From contig NZ_KE383983.1 of assembly GCF_000423165.1 (NCBI RefSeq), forward strand, positions 792,376 to 856,375: a DNA stretch of 64,000 bases, read 5' to 3'. Positions within the stretch are counted from its first letter, which is position 1; every line of letters starts with the position of its first letter. Shown here piece by piece: positions 7,993-17,525 of this stretch. The position numbers were made by a program, and so were the translations under genes. The notes beneath the pieces were generated by a model. It was given only the letters and a program-made list of their open reading frames with translations. It was not told the origin of the DNA and ran no database searches. The DNA is from Pseudidiomarina sediminum DSM 21906 (lineage in GTDB: Bacteria > Pseudomonadota > Gammaproteobacteria > Enterobacterales > Alteromonadaceae).

Positions 7993-9637
7993 AGTCTTGC
8001 TCCTTGAGTGCATTTTGCTGAGATTTTAACATGGCACGTGACAATAAAATCACCGGAATGAGTCCGACCATCACCATCATCAACGCTGGCGGTCCAGCAT
8101 CGGCAAGGCGTTCGTCACCGGCCATTTCATAGGCACGTACGGCGAGGGTATTAAAATCGAATGGACGCAACACTAAGGTTGCTGGCAATTCTTTTAAGAC
8201 ATCGACGCCGACCAAAATGAGGGCTGTTAATACGCTTGGCCGCAACAACGGTAAGTGAATCATACGTAATACTTGCAAGGGTTTGTAGCCGTGAATGCGC
8301 GCGGCTTCGTCCATGCTCGGTCGAATTTCGGCAAGACCGGCTTGCAAGGTTTGCAATGCAACACTTAAAAAGCGTACCGCATAGGCAAACAGTAGGGCAA
8401 ACAAGGTCCCAGAGAGCAACAAGCCTGGATTCCAGTCAAACCAAGCTTTACTGATGTCAATAATGACATGGTCAGCAGCTGTTAATAAGACTAACAGGCC
8501 AACAGCTATGACCAGGCCGGGAATCGCGTAACCAAGGCCAGCGAAGGCGACGCTAGTGCGTATCCAGCGATTCGGCAATTGCCGACGACCGTAGGCCAGC
8601 CACAAGGCAACTAGTACCACAAGTAGCGCGGCAACCATAGCCAAGCTAAAACTATTCCAAGTGAGGTTCCAAAACGTTGGGTCGGTCCATACCTGCCAGC
8701 GTTCTATTGACCAGCTTGCCAACTGCATGGCCGGCAAGATAAAACCGAAAATCAGCGGCAACCAACAGACCACGCTGGCGAGCCAAGCTTTACCACCGCG
8801 TAATTCAAATGGTGTTGCCGGGCGCGGGTTGCGTTGATCGTAGCGGGCTTGTCGACGTGACCAACGTTCAATCAAAATCAAGGTGATCACGGCAAGCAAC
8901 AATAGTCCGGCAAGTTGTAGGGCACCATATAAATCACCCAACCCATACCAGGTTCGGAAAATACCTGTGGTGAAGGTGGTGACGCCAAAGTATTGGACCG
9001 TACCGTAATCGGCGAGGGTTTCCATCAGCGCTAAGGTTGTACCTGTTACTATGGCGGGGCGCGCAAGCGGCAGCGCGATACGCAAAAAGCATTGCCATGG
9101 CGTCAAACCAAGGCTACGACCAGCTTCCAGCGTCGTCGCCGACTGTTGGATGAAGGTGGCTCGCGTGATCAAATACACATAAGGGAAGAGCACTAAACTC
9201 AGTACTGCAATAGCGCCTCCGAGGCTACGAATTTGCGGGAACCAGTAATCGCCGTAGCTCCATCCAAACCATTCACGTAAGGATTGTTGAACCGGACCGC
9301 CGTAGTCGAGCATACCGGTGTAGGTATAGGCAGTGATGTAGGCTGGCATTGCTAAAGGTAGTAAGAGCGCCCAACTGAGAAAACGCTGACCGGGGAAGCG
9401 GCAACTGGTGGTCAGCCATGCCGTTGAGACGCCTAAAACGATAACACCTACAGTAACACCCGCCATCAACAATAGAGAATGACGCACATATTCAGGAATG
9501 ACCGTTTGCCAAAGGTGAGAAAGGGTGCTGAAGTCGCCGCCGAACAAGAGTTCGAGCAAGCTCCAGACGATCACCATTAACGGTAGCCCCAGCACTAATG
9601 CTGAGGCGATTAAGGACGCTTGACGCCAGCGTTGCAC
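7973..9637 (-). CDS. fbpB: Ferric iron ABC transporter, permease
   Basis: Inner-membrane permease of about 554 residues made of two fused MetI-type halves with about twelve membrane helices. Each half has an EAA-like loop facing the ATPase (ATTLEAGRSLGLTPWQCFLRIALPL in essence, and MDEAARIHGYKPLQVLRMI). This fused layout is typical of FbpB/SfuB Fe(III) permeases. The start is uncertain: the GTG at 9637 lies 2 bases after the fbpA stop with AGG upstream, while the TTG at 9649 would have its AGG touching the codon. It overlaps the next gene by 20 bases. Confidence 0.88.
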   Translation of the reverse strand: MQRWRQASLIASALVLGLPLMVIVWSLLELLFGGDFSTLSHLWQTVIPEYVRHSLLLMAGVTVGVIVLGVSTAWLTTSCRFPGQRFLSWALLLPLAMPAYITAYTYTGMLDYGGPVQQSLREWFGWSYGDYWFPQIRSLGGAIAVLSLVLFPYVYLITRATFIQQSATTLEAGRSLGLTPWQCFLRIALPLARPAIVTGTTLALMETLADYGTVQYFGVTTFTTGIFRTWYGLGDLYGALQLAGLLLLAVITLILIERWSRRQARYDQRNPRPATPFELRGGKAWLASVVCWLPLIFGFILPAMQLASWSIERWQVWTDPTFWNLTWNSFSLAMVAALLVVLVALWLAYGRRQLPNRWIRTSVAFAGLGYAIPGLVIAVGLLVLLTAADHVIIDISKAWFDWNPGLLLSGTLFALLFAYAVRFLSVALQTLQAGLAEIRPSMDEAARIHGYKPLQVLRMIHLPLLRPSVLTALILVGVDVLKELPATLVLRPFDFNTLAVRAYEMAGDERLADAGPPALMMVMVGLIPVILLSRAMLKSQQNALKEQDFVPVTA

Positions 9638-9639
9638 GC

Positions 9640-10668
9640 TTAACGCCAACCTGCACGGTTCATTAATTTAACCGCAGCTGCGTTATTTTCACCAAGTACG
9701 CGCATATCAATATCGTCCATTTGGAATTCACCCCAGTTTTGCAAGCGTTCACTCCACTCGACATCCGTAACGGCCGGGTATTCATTATTGGTTGCTGCGT
9801 ACCAAAGTTGAGCTTCTTCAGAAAGCAAATAAGCAATCAATTGTTGCGCTGCATCCTTATGCTTAGCGTGTTGCGTTAAGCCAATGCCAGACACATTTAC
9901 ATGGGTGCCGAAACTGTCTTGATTGGGCCAAAAAATGCTAACTTTGCTGGCAGCCTCGCGCTCCGCGGCGTCATCTGATGCTTCCATCAAACCAAGGTAA
10001 TAGGTGTTCGCGACGGCAATGTCACAAACGCCAGCAGCAACAGCTTTAATTTGGTCGCGGTCACCGCCGACCGGAGGTTTAGCCAGGTTGCCGACTAAAC
10101 CTTTGGCCCATTGTTCAGTTTTCTCTTCACCCCAGTGCGAAATCAATGCTGCGGTGAGGGACTGGTTATAAATGTTGTCTGACGAGCGGATACACACATT
10201 GTTCGCCCATTTTTCACTGGCTAAATCTTCATAGCCGTTTAGTTCACTTGGGTCTACTTTGCCTTTCGCGTAAAAAATAGGACGCGCACGTAAGCTTAAG
10301 CCAACCCAAAGGTTGTCTACCCCGTGCAGATGTGCGGGCACTTTGTTTAACACATCAGTGCTAGTGATCGGCTGGAAGATGCCGGCTTCTGCGGCACGAT
10401 GTAAGTTGCCCGCATCAACAGTTAAGAACAAATCTGCAGGACTGTTCTCGCCTTCATGCTGTAAACGCGCTAACAACGCATCGCCATTTCCGGTTAAGAG
10501 ACGTACGTCAATACCTGTTTTTTCGCTAAACTGTTCCAATACCGGTTTGATCAGCGCTTCTTTTCGCGCAGAATAGACGTTAATGGTTGCAGCGTTCGCT
10601 AATGAAGCTGAAAGCGCTAACGTGACGGTGGCGATAGAAAACAGTTTTTGCATTTTCGGTAATCTCAT
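9640..10668 (-). CDS. fbpA: Periplasmic Fe(III)-binding protein
   Basis: Captures ferric iron in the periplasm and delivers it to FbpBC. The N-terminus has a Sec signal peptide ending near ASLANA, and the mature protein starts ATINVYSARKEALIKPVL, typical of FbpA/FutA proteins. The paired tyrosines in NTYYLGL are the expected iron ligands. I chose the ATG at 10668 (MRLPKMQKLF), which has GAGG ten bases upstream; an ATG at 10653 would also leave a full signal peptide. A Fur-like promoter lies upstream, so it should be induced by iron starvation. Confidence 0.92.
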   Translation of the reverse strand: MRLPKMQKLFSIATVTLALSASLANAATINVYSARKEALIKPVLEQFSEKTGIDVRLLTGNGDALLARLQHEGENSPADLFLTVDAGNLHRAAEAGIFQPITSTDVLNKVPAHLHGVDNLWVGLSLRARPIFYAKGKVDPSELNGYEDLASEKWANNVCIRSSDNIYNQSLTAALISHWGEEKTEQWAKGLVGNLAKPPVGGDRDQIKAVAAGVCDIAVANTYYLGLMEASDDAAEREAASKVSIFWPNQDSFGTHVNVSGIGLTQHAKHKDAAQQLIAYLLSEEAQLWYAATNNEYPAVTDVEWSERLQNWGEFQMDDIDMRVLGENNAAAVKLMNRAGWR

Positions 10669-10709
10669 AACTTGATAACCTCGTAGGAAGTGCAACTATT
10701 TTATCGGAA

Positions 10710-10727
10710 ATCACATGAAAATGTGAT
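10710..10727 (-). promoter_or_regulatory. Leader hairpin of fbpA
   Basis: Perfect 7-bp inverted repeat ATCACAT/ATGTGAT with a four-base loop in the 5' leader of fbpA, about 40 bases before the start codon. The order of half-sites is the reverse of a CRP site, so an RNA structure is more likely than a CRP operator. Confidence 0.35.
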
Positions 10728-10749
10728 CCTCGCGAAGCAATTTGAGAAC

Positions 10750-10777
10750 ATTTTACGCAAATGCGAATGATTATCAA
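10750..10777 (-). promoter_or_regulatory. fbpABC promoter with Fur-like box
   Basis: On the minus strand TTGATA (10772-10777) and TAAAAT (10750-10755) are 16 bases apart. The spacer and -35 carry GATAATCATTCGCATT, a good match to the Fur consensus. Fur bound with iron would cover the RNA polymerase site, which fits an iron importer. Confidence 0.7.
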
Positions 10778-10850
10778 CTAGAAAGTCGCGTAAAGTGATG
10801 TAAAACCGTCGCATGCAGTAAACAAGGATTTACAAGGAGCAGTACCTGTT

Positions 10851-12686
10851 ATGTCAAATATGTCCGCGCTAGCACTTATTGGCGTTCTCTCTATCTTGTG
10901 TCAGTGGTCTGCGTGGCGCTTGAAAATTCCTGCTATTTTACCCTTATTGCTGGTCGGTATGGCGGTTGGGCCAGGATTCGGCTGGCTACAACCTGACGCG
11001 GTCTTTGGTGACGTGCTGTTCCCGTTGGTGTCGTTGTCGGTGGCGATCATTCTGTTTGAAGGCAGTTTGACCTTAAAAATGGAAGAGATTCGTGGCCATG
11101 GCCGTATGGTCACCCATTTGGTCAGTATCGGTATGTTAGTGACCTGGCTTGCCATTGCGCTGGCGGCATTTCTATTAATGGACTTTGGTTGGGAAATGGC
11201 CGCACTCTTCGGTGCCTTAGTGGTGGTCACAGGACCTACGGTGATTATGCCGATGTTGCGTTCAGTGCGACCGAAGTCGAATATTGCCAATATTCTGCGC
11301 TGGGAAGGGATTATCATTGACCCTATTGGCGCCTTGCTGGCGGTTTTGGTTTATGAATTTATCGTGGCGAGCCAAGGAGCTGGCTTTTTGCATGCCATGC
11401 AGGCGTTCGCCATTACCATTGGTGTGGGGTTTGCGCTCGGTTATGCCGCCGGAAAAGTGTTGGGTATGGCGCTGAACAAAGGCTGGTTGCCGCACTATCT
11501 GAAAAATGTCGCAACCCTCGCTGCGGTGCTGGGAGTATTCGCCTTATCGAATGCGCTGCAACACGAATCAGGCTTGTTGACGGTTACCGTGATGGGCATG
11601 GTGATGGCCAATACCCGCAACTTGCACTTAGAAGATATTCTTGAATTCAAAGAAACCCTAAGTGTGTTGTTGATTTCTGGCTTGTTTATCATTTTGGCTG
11701 CGCGTTTAGACGTCGATGCTTTCAGTCAGCTTGGTTTACCGGCTGTGATTTTGCTGGCAATTATTATCTTCGTGGTACGCCCACTGAGTGTCTGGATCTC
11801 GGCCATTGGTACCCGCCTCGACGTCAAAGAAAAGGTGTTGTTGTCGTGGATTGCTCCGCGCGGGATTGTTGCCGCCGCCGTGTCGGCGTTATTTGCCTTA
11901 AAGCTGCAACAAGCGGGATGGAGTGAAGCTGAGCTCTTGGTGCCACTGGTATTTTTGGTCATTCTAAGTACCGTGGTGTTACAAAGCCTCACTGCGAAAC
12001 CTTTGGCGCACGCGCTGAAACTCCGTGAGCCGCCAGCACAAGGCTTTTTGGTGTTTGGTGCCAATGCCACCGCCCGTCAAATCGCCAAGTCGTTAAAAGA
12101 GCATGACTTACCGGTGCTGCTTGCCGACACCAACTGGGAAAACATCAAGCAAGCTCGGATGGAAAATTTGCCGGTGTATTTTGGTAACCCGACCTCGGAG
12201 CATGCTGAAAACAATATGGATTTGACCGGGATCGGTCGGGTGCTAATTTTGTCACCTTACAAGCAATTGAACCCGGTGGTGGCGTTGCACTTTATGGATT
12301 GGTTCGATAGTGAGCGTATTTACGGTTTACCCAACAACGAACACGATGCGCCGGCGCGCAACCAGCTTTCGGAAAGTTATCGTGAGCGCTTGAAGCTGTT
12401 TGGTAAAGGTGTGACCTTTTCGAAGTTAGCTAGTTTGACCTTCCAAGGCGCGCAAATGAAAACTACGGCGATCACCGAGAGTTTTAGTTTTCAAGATTAT
12501 CAAGAGCGTTACGGCAACCGTGCCATTCCGATGTTTGCCGTAGATGAGCGCAAACATTGCCATGTGTTCACCTCGGATCACACCTTTGAACCTAAACCGG
12601 GTTGGCAGATTGTTGCTTTAATTACGGCCGAGGAGATCTCGGAACAGCAAGCGGTGAAACAAAACCGCGATAAAGAGGATAGCTAA
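10851..12686 (+). CDS. NhaP-type cation:proton antiporter with TrkA-N domain
   Basis: Inner-membrane Na+(K+)/H+ exchanger of 611 residues. About twelve membrane helices (residues 5-385) include the CPA1 motifs VVVTGPTVIMPML and RWEGIIIDPIGA, whose aspartate is the likely ion site. A cytoplasmic Rossmann-like TrkA-N domain follows (about 395-480, start FLVFGANATARQIAKSL), which in this class senses nucleotides. AAGGAG lies 11 bases before the ATG. The ATG at 10857 is an alternative. Its stop TAA shares its last base with the ATG of the next gene. Confidence 0.88.
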   Translation: MSNMSALALIGVLSILCQWSAWRLKIPAILPLLLVGMAVGPGFGWLQPDAVFGDVLFPLVSLSVAIILFEGSLTLKMEEIRGHGRMVTHLVSIGMLVTWLAIALAAFLLMDFGWEMAALFGALVVVTGPTVIMPMLRSVRPKSNIANILRWEGIIIDPIGALLAVLVYEFIVASQGAGFLHAMQAFAITIGVGFALGYAAGKVLGMALNKGWLPHYLKNVATLAAVLGVFALSNALQHESGLLTVTVMGMVMANTRNLHLEDILEFKETLSVLLISGLFIILAARLDVDAFSQLGLPAVILLAIIIFVVRPLSVWISAIGTRLDVKEKVLLSWIAPRGIVAAAVSALFALKLQQAGWSEAELLVPLVFLVILSTVVLQSLTAKPLAHALKLREPPAQGFLVFGANATARQIAKSLKEHDLPVLLADTNWENIKQARMENLPVYFGNPTSEHAENNMDLTGIGRVLILSPYKQLNPVVALHFMDWFDSERIYGLPNNEHDAPARNQLSESYRERLKLFGKGVTFSKLASLTFQGAQMKTTAITESFSFQDYQERYGNRAIPMFAVDERKHCHVFTSDHTFEPKPGWQIVALITAEEISEQQAVKQNRDKEDS

Positions 12687-13159
12687 TGGTGAAGGCAACC
12701 CAATGGCTTGTGCTAAGCGCGACTCTAGTGCTTAGCGCCTGTGTGCCGCAAGGGCCGGAAGTTCCCAGCTCAGCCTACGATGTCGTGCATGCGGTGAACA
12801 TGGAATCCTTGCCGAACCAACAGTGGCAACTGAGTGACGGCGTGATTCAATTGAGTTTTTGTCGTAACCGTGTCAATGAGGCCTTGATGGCGACCGAAGC
12901 AGAGCTGCGCCGCTGGCGCTACGCTCAAGACGAGTCCTCGCTGCCGAAGCAACGGCAAGAAGGGGTGCAGCACTTGGCTTATTTATACCTCGAGCATGAT
13001 GTGATGCTGTGGCAGGTGTGGGGAACCTTTAGCTCGCAATTGTACCGCGTGGCGGCTCCGGCGGATGCAGATGCACCGTCCATCCACCATGCGCTTGCAG
13101 CGTTAGGGCGCGACCCATCCGTCTGTTACAGCTCGCTTGACAGTTCCGCCCAGCGCTAA
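12686..13159 (+). CDS. Small lipoprotein of unknown function
   Basis: I do not recognise a family. The 157-residue product has a lipoprotein signal peptide with lipobox LSAC, then a soluble domain rich in Trp and Gln with two cysteines (in FCRNRV and VCYSS) that could form a disulfide. The ATG overlaps the antiporter stop by one base, so it depends on that transcript. BolA follows 10 bases later. Confidence 0.7.
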   Translation: MVKATQWLVLSATLVLSACVPQGPEVPSSAYDVVHAVNMESLPNQQWQLSDGVIQLSFCRNRVNEALMATEAELRRWRYAQDESSLPKQRQEGVQHLAYLYLEHDVMLWQVWGTFSSQLYRVAAPADADAPSIHHALAALGRDPSVCYSSLDSSAQR

Positions 13160-13169
13160 GGAGAAAAGT

Positions 13170-13493
13170 ATGCATGCCACCGCAGAGCTTCTGCAACAAC
13201 GTATTTGTGAGGCACTTACGGTCACCCACCTTGAGGTGATCAATGAAAGTCATTTGCATGGTACGCCCACGGATGACTCGCACTTTAAGGTGGTCGTGGT
13301 GAGTGAGGCTTTTGCTGGACAACGTTTATTGGCTCGGCATCGTCAAGTTAACGCTGCTGCGGCAACTTTGTTGGCCGGCCCCATCCACGCCTTAGCCATC
13401 CATACCTATACACCTGATGAGTGGCAACAGCAGTCACAGGCGCCTGATTCGCCGGAATGTCTCGGCGGCAGTAAGCTTGACGGTCACAACTAA
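13170..13493 (+). CDS. bolA: BolA family protein
   Basis: Protein of 107 residues with the BolA fold, including the conserved HFKVVVVSEAFAGQRLLARHR segment around the invariant histidine. BolA proteins pair with monothiol glutaredoxins and bind [2Fe-2S] clusters, or act as morphology and stress regulators. The ATG at 13170 has AAGGAG 6 bases upstream and starts MHATAELLQQRI; a longer frame from 13137 has no such site. The last 20 residues are polar and extend past the usual domain. Confidence 0.85.
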   Translation: MHATAELLQQRICEALTVTHLEVINESHLHGTPTDDSHFKVVVVSEAFAGQRLLARHRQVNAAAATLLAGPIHALAIHTYTPDEWQQQSQAPDSPECLGGSKLDGHN

Positions 13494-13561
13494 TCAGATG
13501 TGTTTTCCCTGTGCGGTCAGTTACACTGCTGCGCAAGTTATGTAAGAAACAGGATAAAATA

Positions 13562-14743
13562 ATGGTTATTCAGCCTAAAATTCGTGGTTTTATTTGTACG
13601 AACGCACATCCAGTAGGTTGTGCTGCGCACGTGCGCGAGCAAATTGATTACATCAAGCAACAGCCGAAAGTGGCCGGTGCGCCGCAGCGCGTCTTGGTCA
13701 TTGGTTGTTCAACAGGCTATGGCCTTGCGTCGCGAATCACTTCGGCGTTCGGCGCTGGGGCGAAAACCCTTGGCGTGTGTTTTGAAAAAGAACCAACGGA
13801 AAAGAAAACCGCGACCGCTGGTTGGTATAACACCGCGGCCTTCCATGAAGCAGCACACGCTGAAGGTTTGTATGCGGAAACCTTAAACGGTGACGCCTTC
13901 TCTGATGAACTCAAAGCAGAAACGATTGCACGCATTAAAGCGGAAATGGGACAAGTGGATTTGGTGATTTACAGCCTTGCGTCGCCAAAGCGTAAAGACC
14001 CAGAGTCCGGTGAAGTTTACAGCTCAACCCTGAAACCAGTGGGTAAGGCTTACACCACCAAAACCTATGACACTGACAAAGACTTGGTGAAAGAGATCAC
14101 CCTTGAACCCGCCAACGACGACGAAATTGCGAACACCGTCAAAGTCATGGGTGGTGAAGACTGGGAGCGTTGGTTGAAAGCCTTGGCTGATGCGGGCGTG
14201 CTTGCAGAAAATGCGAAAACTACTGCTTACACCTATATCGGTAAAGAGCTGACGTGGCCAATCTACGGCCATGCCACTATCGGTAAAGCGAAGGAAGATC
14301 TGGACCGTGCTGCAGCGGCAATTCGGGGTGACCATAGCGATCTTAATGTCGAGGCTTACGTATCATCATTGAAAGCCTTGGTGACGCAAGCTAGCTCGGC
14401 GATTCCAGTCATGCCACTCTACATCTCGTTGATTTATGGCGTGATGAAAGAAGAGGGCACCCATGAAGGCTGTATTGAGCAAATCTACCGTTTGTTCACT
14501 GAAGGCCTCTACGCCGATAACGCTGTGTTGGATGAAGCTGGACGTTTCCGGATGGACGGTAAAGAAACCAACCCTGAGACCCAAGCGAAGATTAAAGCAC
14601 TATGGGATCAGGTGACCCAAGAGAACTTCCATGAGCTTGCTGATTATGAAGGCTATCATGCTGATTTCTTGAAACTGTTTGGTTTTGGAATGGCGGGTGT
14701 CGACTACGATGCGGACGTCGATCCAGTGGTCCTTTGGTCGTAA
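13562..14743 (+). CDS. fabV: NADH-dependent trans-2-enoyl-ACP/CoA reductase
   Basis: Performs the last step of each fatty-acid elongation round, reducing enoyl-ACP with NADH. The 393-residue length and sequence match FabV, the large SDR enoyl reductase that resists triclosan. Visible are the N-terminal PKIRGFICTNAHPVGC, the cofactor loop GCSTGYGLASR and the Y-x8-K catalytic pair (YGHATIGKAK). The ATG at 13562 gives the usual start MVIQPKIRG; an upstream frame from 13511 is not family-like. A strong hairpin follows. Confidence 0.95.
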   Translation: MVIQPKIRGFICTNAHPVGCAAHVREQIDYIKQQPKVAGAPQRVLVIGCSTGYGLASRITSAFGAGAKTLGVCFEKEPTEKKTATAGWYNTAAFHEAAHAEGLYAETLNGDAFSDELKAETIARIKAEMGQVDLVIYSLASPKRKDPESGEVYSSTLKPVGKAYTTKTYDTDKDLVKEITLEPANDDEIANTVKVMGGEDWERWLKALADAGVLAENAKTTAYTYIGKELTWPIYGHATIGKAKEDLDRAAAAIRGDHSDLNVEAYVSSLKALVTQASSAIPVMPLYISLIYGVMKEEGTHEGCIEQIYRLFTEGLYADNAVLDEAGRFRMDGKETNPETQAKIKALWDQVTQENFHELADYEGYHADFLKLFGFGMAGVDYDADVDPVVLWS

Positions 14744-14780
14744 TTTAGACAAAACCTCAAAGCGCCGGAATAAAACAAAA

Positions 14781-14826
14781 TTTGTGCCCTGTAAGGTGGT
14801 AACTCAGGGCACAAAAGTGCTAAAAT
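14781..14826 (+). promoter_or_regulatory. Inverted repeat and extended -10 ahead of nqr
   Basis: An exact 11-bp inverted repeat (14781-14791 and 14805-14815, TTTGTGCCCTG / CAGGGCACAAA) has its half-site centres 24 bases apart. It is followed at 14818-14826 by TGCTAAAAT, a good extended -10 box. It could be an operator or the 3' hairpin of fabV mRNA. On the plus strand no U tract follows it; on the minus strand a U-rich stretch does. Confidence 0.4.
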
Positions 14827-14985
14827 GCCCGCCCTAGGTGACTATGTACAAAAAATGGTCAGTGTGGTGTCGGCTCGCTTATGCAGCTAATACTGCGCTA
14901 ACCTCATGATTTATCAGGTTTCAGGGGCTGTTTACAGCACTTCTGAAGAAAGATTCATCTTCCCTAACGAGTAGTGCAAACGCGT

Positions 14986-16326
14986 ATGATTACGATCAAG
15001 AAAGGGCTGGATATCCCAATTAAGGGAGCTCCCCAGCAAACTATTGAAGATGGTCAATCCATCACCACCGTTGCCGTCCTGGGTGAAGAGTACATTGGAA
15101 TGCGTCCAACCATGCATGTCAAGGTTGAAGACCGCGTTAAAAAAGGCCAAGTACTTTTCGAAGACAAGAAAAATCCAGGGGTAAAATTCACTGCACCAGC
15201 TGCTGGCGTCGTTAAAGACGTGCTACGTGGCGCGAAACGTGTTTTGCAAGCAGTCGTCATCGAAATTGACGGCGATGAGCAAGAAACTTTCGCTACCTAC
15301 GAAAGCAAAGCTCTGGCGGGTCTTGAGCGTGACAAAGTTGTTGAGCAACTGAATAACGCTGGTCAATGGGTAGCGTTACGCACGCGTCCATTTAGCCGTA
15401 GCCCGAAGCTTGATGCAGAGCCTGCAGCGATTTTTGTCAACTGTATGGACACCAACCCTCTTGCCGCAGACCCAGCAGTTATCATTGCTGAACAGCAGCA
15501 AGCATTCGTAGATGGTCTGAATGTTTTGACCACCCTTACGAAAGGCAAGGTTTACGTCACCAAAGCTGCCGATGCGAAGGTCGAAACCGGCGATGCGAAA
15601 GTGCAACTCGAAAGCTTCAAAGGGGTTCACCCTGCGGGCCTCGTAGGTACGCACATTCACTTCCTTGAGCCTGTGAGCATGACCAAGCACGTATGGCACA
15701 TCAACTATCAAGACGTGATTGCCTACGGTAAGTTGTTCACTACCGGTCAAGTTCATACCGATCGCGTTATCGCGCTAGGTGGTCCAGGTGTGAAACAACC
15801 GCGTTTGCTACGTACTCAACAAGGCGCCAACTTGCGTGAGTTGACCCAAGGCGAATTAGCTGAAGGGAACCAACGTATTGTTTCTGGCTCTGTTTTAAAT
15901 GGCCATAAAGTTGATGATGCGCATCAATGGTTAGGTCGTTTCCATCTGCAAGTAAGTGTTTTGCCTGAAGGTGATCAGAAAGAATTCCTTGGCTGGGCTG
16001 CCGCAGGTGTGAACCAGCATTCCATCACTCGTGCATTTGCCGGTCATTTGTCGCCGAAGAAATTATTCGCGATGAATACGTCGACCAATGGCTCTGAACG
16101 TGCCATGGTACCAATCGGTAACTACGAGCGTGTGATGCCGTTGGATATCTTGCCAACTATTTTGTTACGCGACTTATTGTCTGGCGATACTGATGAAGCT
16201 CAACAAGTGGGCTGCTTAGAGTTAGACGAAGAAGACTTAGCCCTTTGTACTTATGTTTGCCCAGGTAAATACGAGTACGGCCCAGTCTTACGTAACGTGT
16301 TAACGACTATCGAGAAAGAGGGCTAA
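14986..16326 (+). CDS. nqrA: Na+-NQR subunit A
   Basis: Cytoplasm-facing subunit of the sodium-pumping NADH:quinone reductase, involved in quinone access. The 446-residue product matches Vibrio NqrA throughout: [12 protein letters not shown] at the start, [24 protein letters not shown], and the end [21 protein letters not shown] chose the ATG at 14986 because it reproduces the family start; a GTG at 14974 adds four residues. The ribosome site is weak. A leader of about 160 bases separates it from the likely promoter. Confidence 0.97.
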   Translation: MITIKKGLDIPIKGAPQQTIEDGQSITTVAVLGEEYIGMRPTMHVKVEDRVKKGQVLFEDKKNPGVKFTAPAAGVVKDVLRGAKRVLQAVVIEIDGDEQETFATYESKALAGLERDKVVEQLNNAGQWVALRTRPFSRSPKLDAEPAAIFVNCMDTNPLAADPAVIIAEQQQAFVDGLNVLTTLTKGKVYVTKAADAKVETGDAKVQLESFKGVHPAGLVGTHIHFLEPVSMTKHVWHINYQDVIAYGKLFTTGQVHTDRVIALGGPGVKQPRLLRTQQGANLRELTQGELAEGNQRIVSGSVLNGHKVDDAHQWLGRFHLQVSVLPEGDQKEFLGWAAAGVNQHSITRAFAGHLSPKKLFAMNTSTNGSERAMVPIGNYERVMPLDILPTILLRDLLSGDTDEAQQVGCLELDEEDLALCTYVCPGKYEYGPVLRNVLTTIEKEG

Positions 16327-16328
16327 TC

Positions 16329-17525
16329 ATGGGCTTGAAAAACTTTATTGAGCGGATTGAGCCGGACTTTGAGAAAGGCGGTAAATACGAGAAGTGGTAC
16401 GCGCTTTACGAAGCTGTTGCGACCATTCTTTACACGCCGGGCAAAGTAACCAAAACAACCACCCACGTGAAAGACCACGTCGACTTGAAACGGATCATGA
16501 TTTTCGTTTGGTTGATGACCTTCCCAGCAATGTTCTGGGGTATGTACAACGTGGGTAACCAAGCGTCATTGGCGCTTGCGAACGGCTATGAGCTTGCTGA
16601 TGTTTGGCAAGTGGGGTTATTCCAAGCTTTAGGTGGTGATTTCGCTGGCGCGAGCTGGGGTACTAAAATGTGGTACGGTGCCTGTTTCTTTTTGCCGGTG
16701 TACCTAACCACCTTCGCGGTTGGTGCGTTCTGGGAAATTCTTTTCGCGACCGTACGTAAGCACGAAATCAACGAAGGTTTCTTCGTAACTTCTGTGTTGT
16801 TTGCCTTAACCCTGCCAGCGACCATTCCATTGTGGCAAGTCGCTTTAGGTATCACCTTCGGTGTGGTGTTCGGTAAAGAGATCTTCGGCGGTACTGGCCG
16901 TAACTTCTTGAACCCTGCCTTGACCGGTCGTGCGTTCTTGTACTTTGCTTTCCCTGCGTCAATCTCAGGTGACAAAGTATGGACTGCCGTCGATGGCTTC
17001 TCTGGTGCAACCTTATTGGGTCAAGCAGCGACCGGCAGCAACTACTTCGATAACATGGACATGTGGTGGGACGCGTTCTACGGCAACATCCAAGGTTCAA
17101 TGGGTGAAGTTTCTACCTTGATGATCCTGATCGGTGGTTTCGCCCTGATTTATTTCCGCATCGCTTCATGGCGCATTGTGACCGGTGTGTTCCTCGGTAT
17201 GGTGGCACTGTCTGCGTTATTCAACGCGATTGGTAGTGATACGAACATGATGTTCCAGATGCCTTGGTACTGGCACTTAGTCGTCGGTGGTTTCGCCTTC
17301 GGTATGATGTTCATGGCAACGGATCCGGTGTCAGCATCATTTACCAACAAAGCGAAATTTGCGTACGGCTTCTTGATTGGTGCGATGACTGTGTTGATTC
17401 GTGTGGTCAACCCGGCGTACCCAGAAGGCATTATGTTGGCAATCCTATTCGCGAACGTCTTTGCGCCATTGTTTGACCACTTTGTTGTACAGGCGAACAT
17501 TAAACGGAGACTAGCACGTGGCTAA
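16329..17525 (+). CDS. nqrB: Na+-NQR subunit B
   Basis: Membrane core subunit of 398 residues with about ten helices that forms part of the sodium path. The motif DGFSGATLL holds Thr228, the expected site of the FMN attached through a phosphoester bond by ApbE. It follows nqrA after 2 bases and overlaps nqrC by 8 bases. Confidence 0.97.
   Translation: MGLKNFIERIEPDFEKGGKYEKWYALYEAVATILYTPGKVTKTTTHVKDHVDLKRIMIFVWLMTFPAMFWGMYNVGNQASLALANGYELADVWQVGLFQALGGDFAGASWGTKMWYGACFFLPVYLTTFAVGAFWEILFATVRKHEINEGFFVTSVLFALTLPATIPLWQVALGITFGVVFGKEIFGGTGRNFLNPALTGRAFLYFAFPASISGDKVWTAVDGFSGATLLGQAATGSNYFDNMDMWWDAFYGNIQGSMGEVSTLMILIGGFALIYFRIASWRIVTGVFLGMVALSALFNAIGSDTNMMFQMPWYWHLVVGGFAFGMMFMATDPVSASFTNKAKFAYGFLIGAMTVLIRVVNPAYPEGIMLAILFANVFAPLFDHFVVQANIKRRLARG

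Noticed and set aside
10710..10727. CRP site before fbpA
   Set aside because: The half sites read TCACA...TGTGA, the inverse order of the CRP consensus, with a four-base gap.
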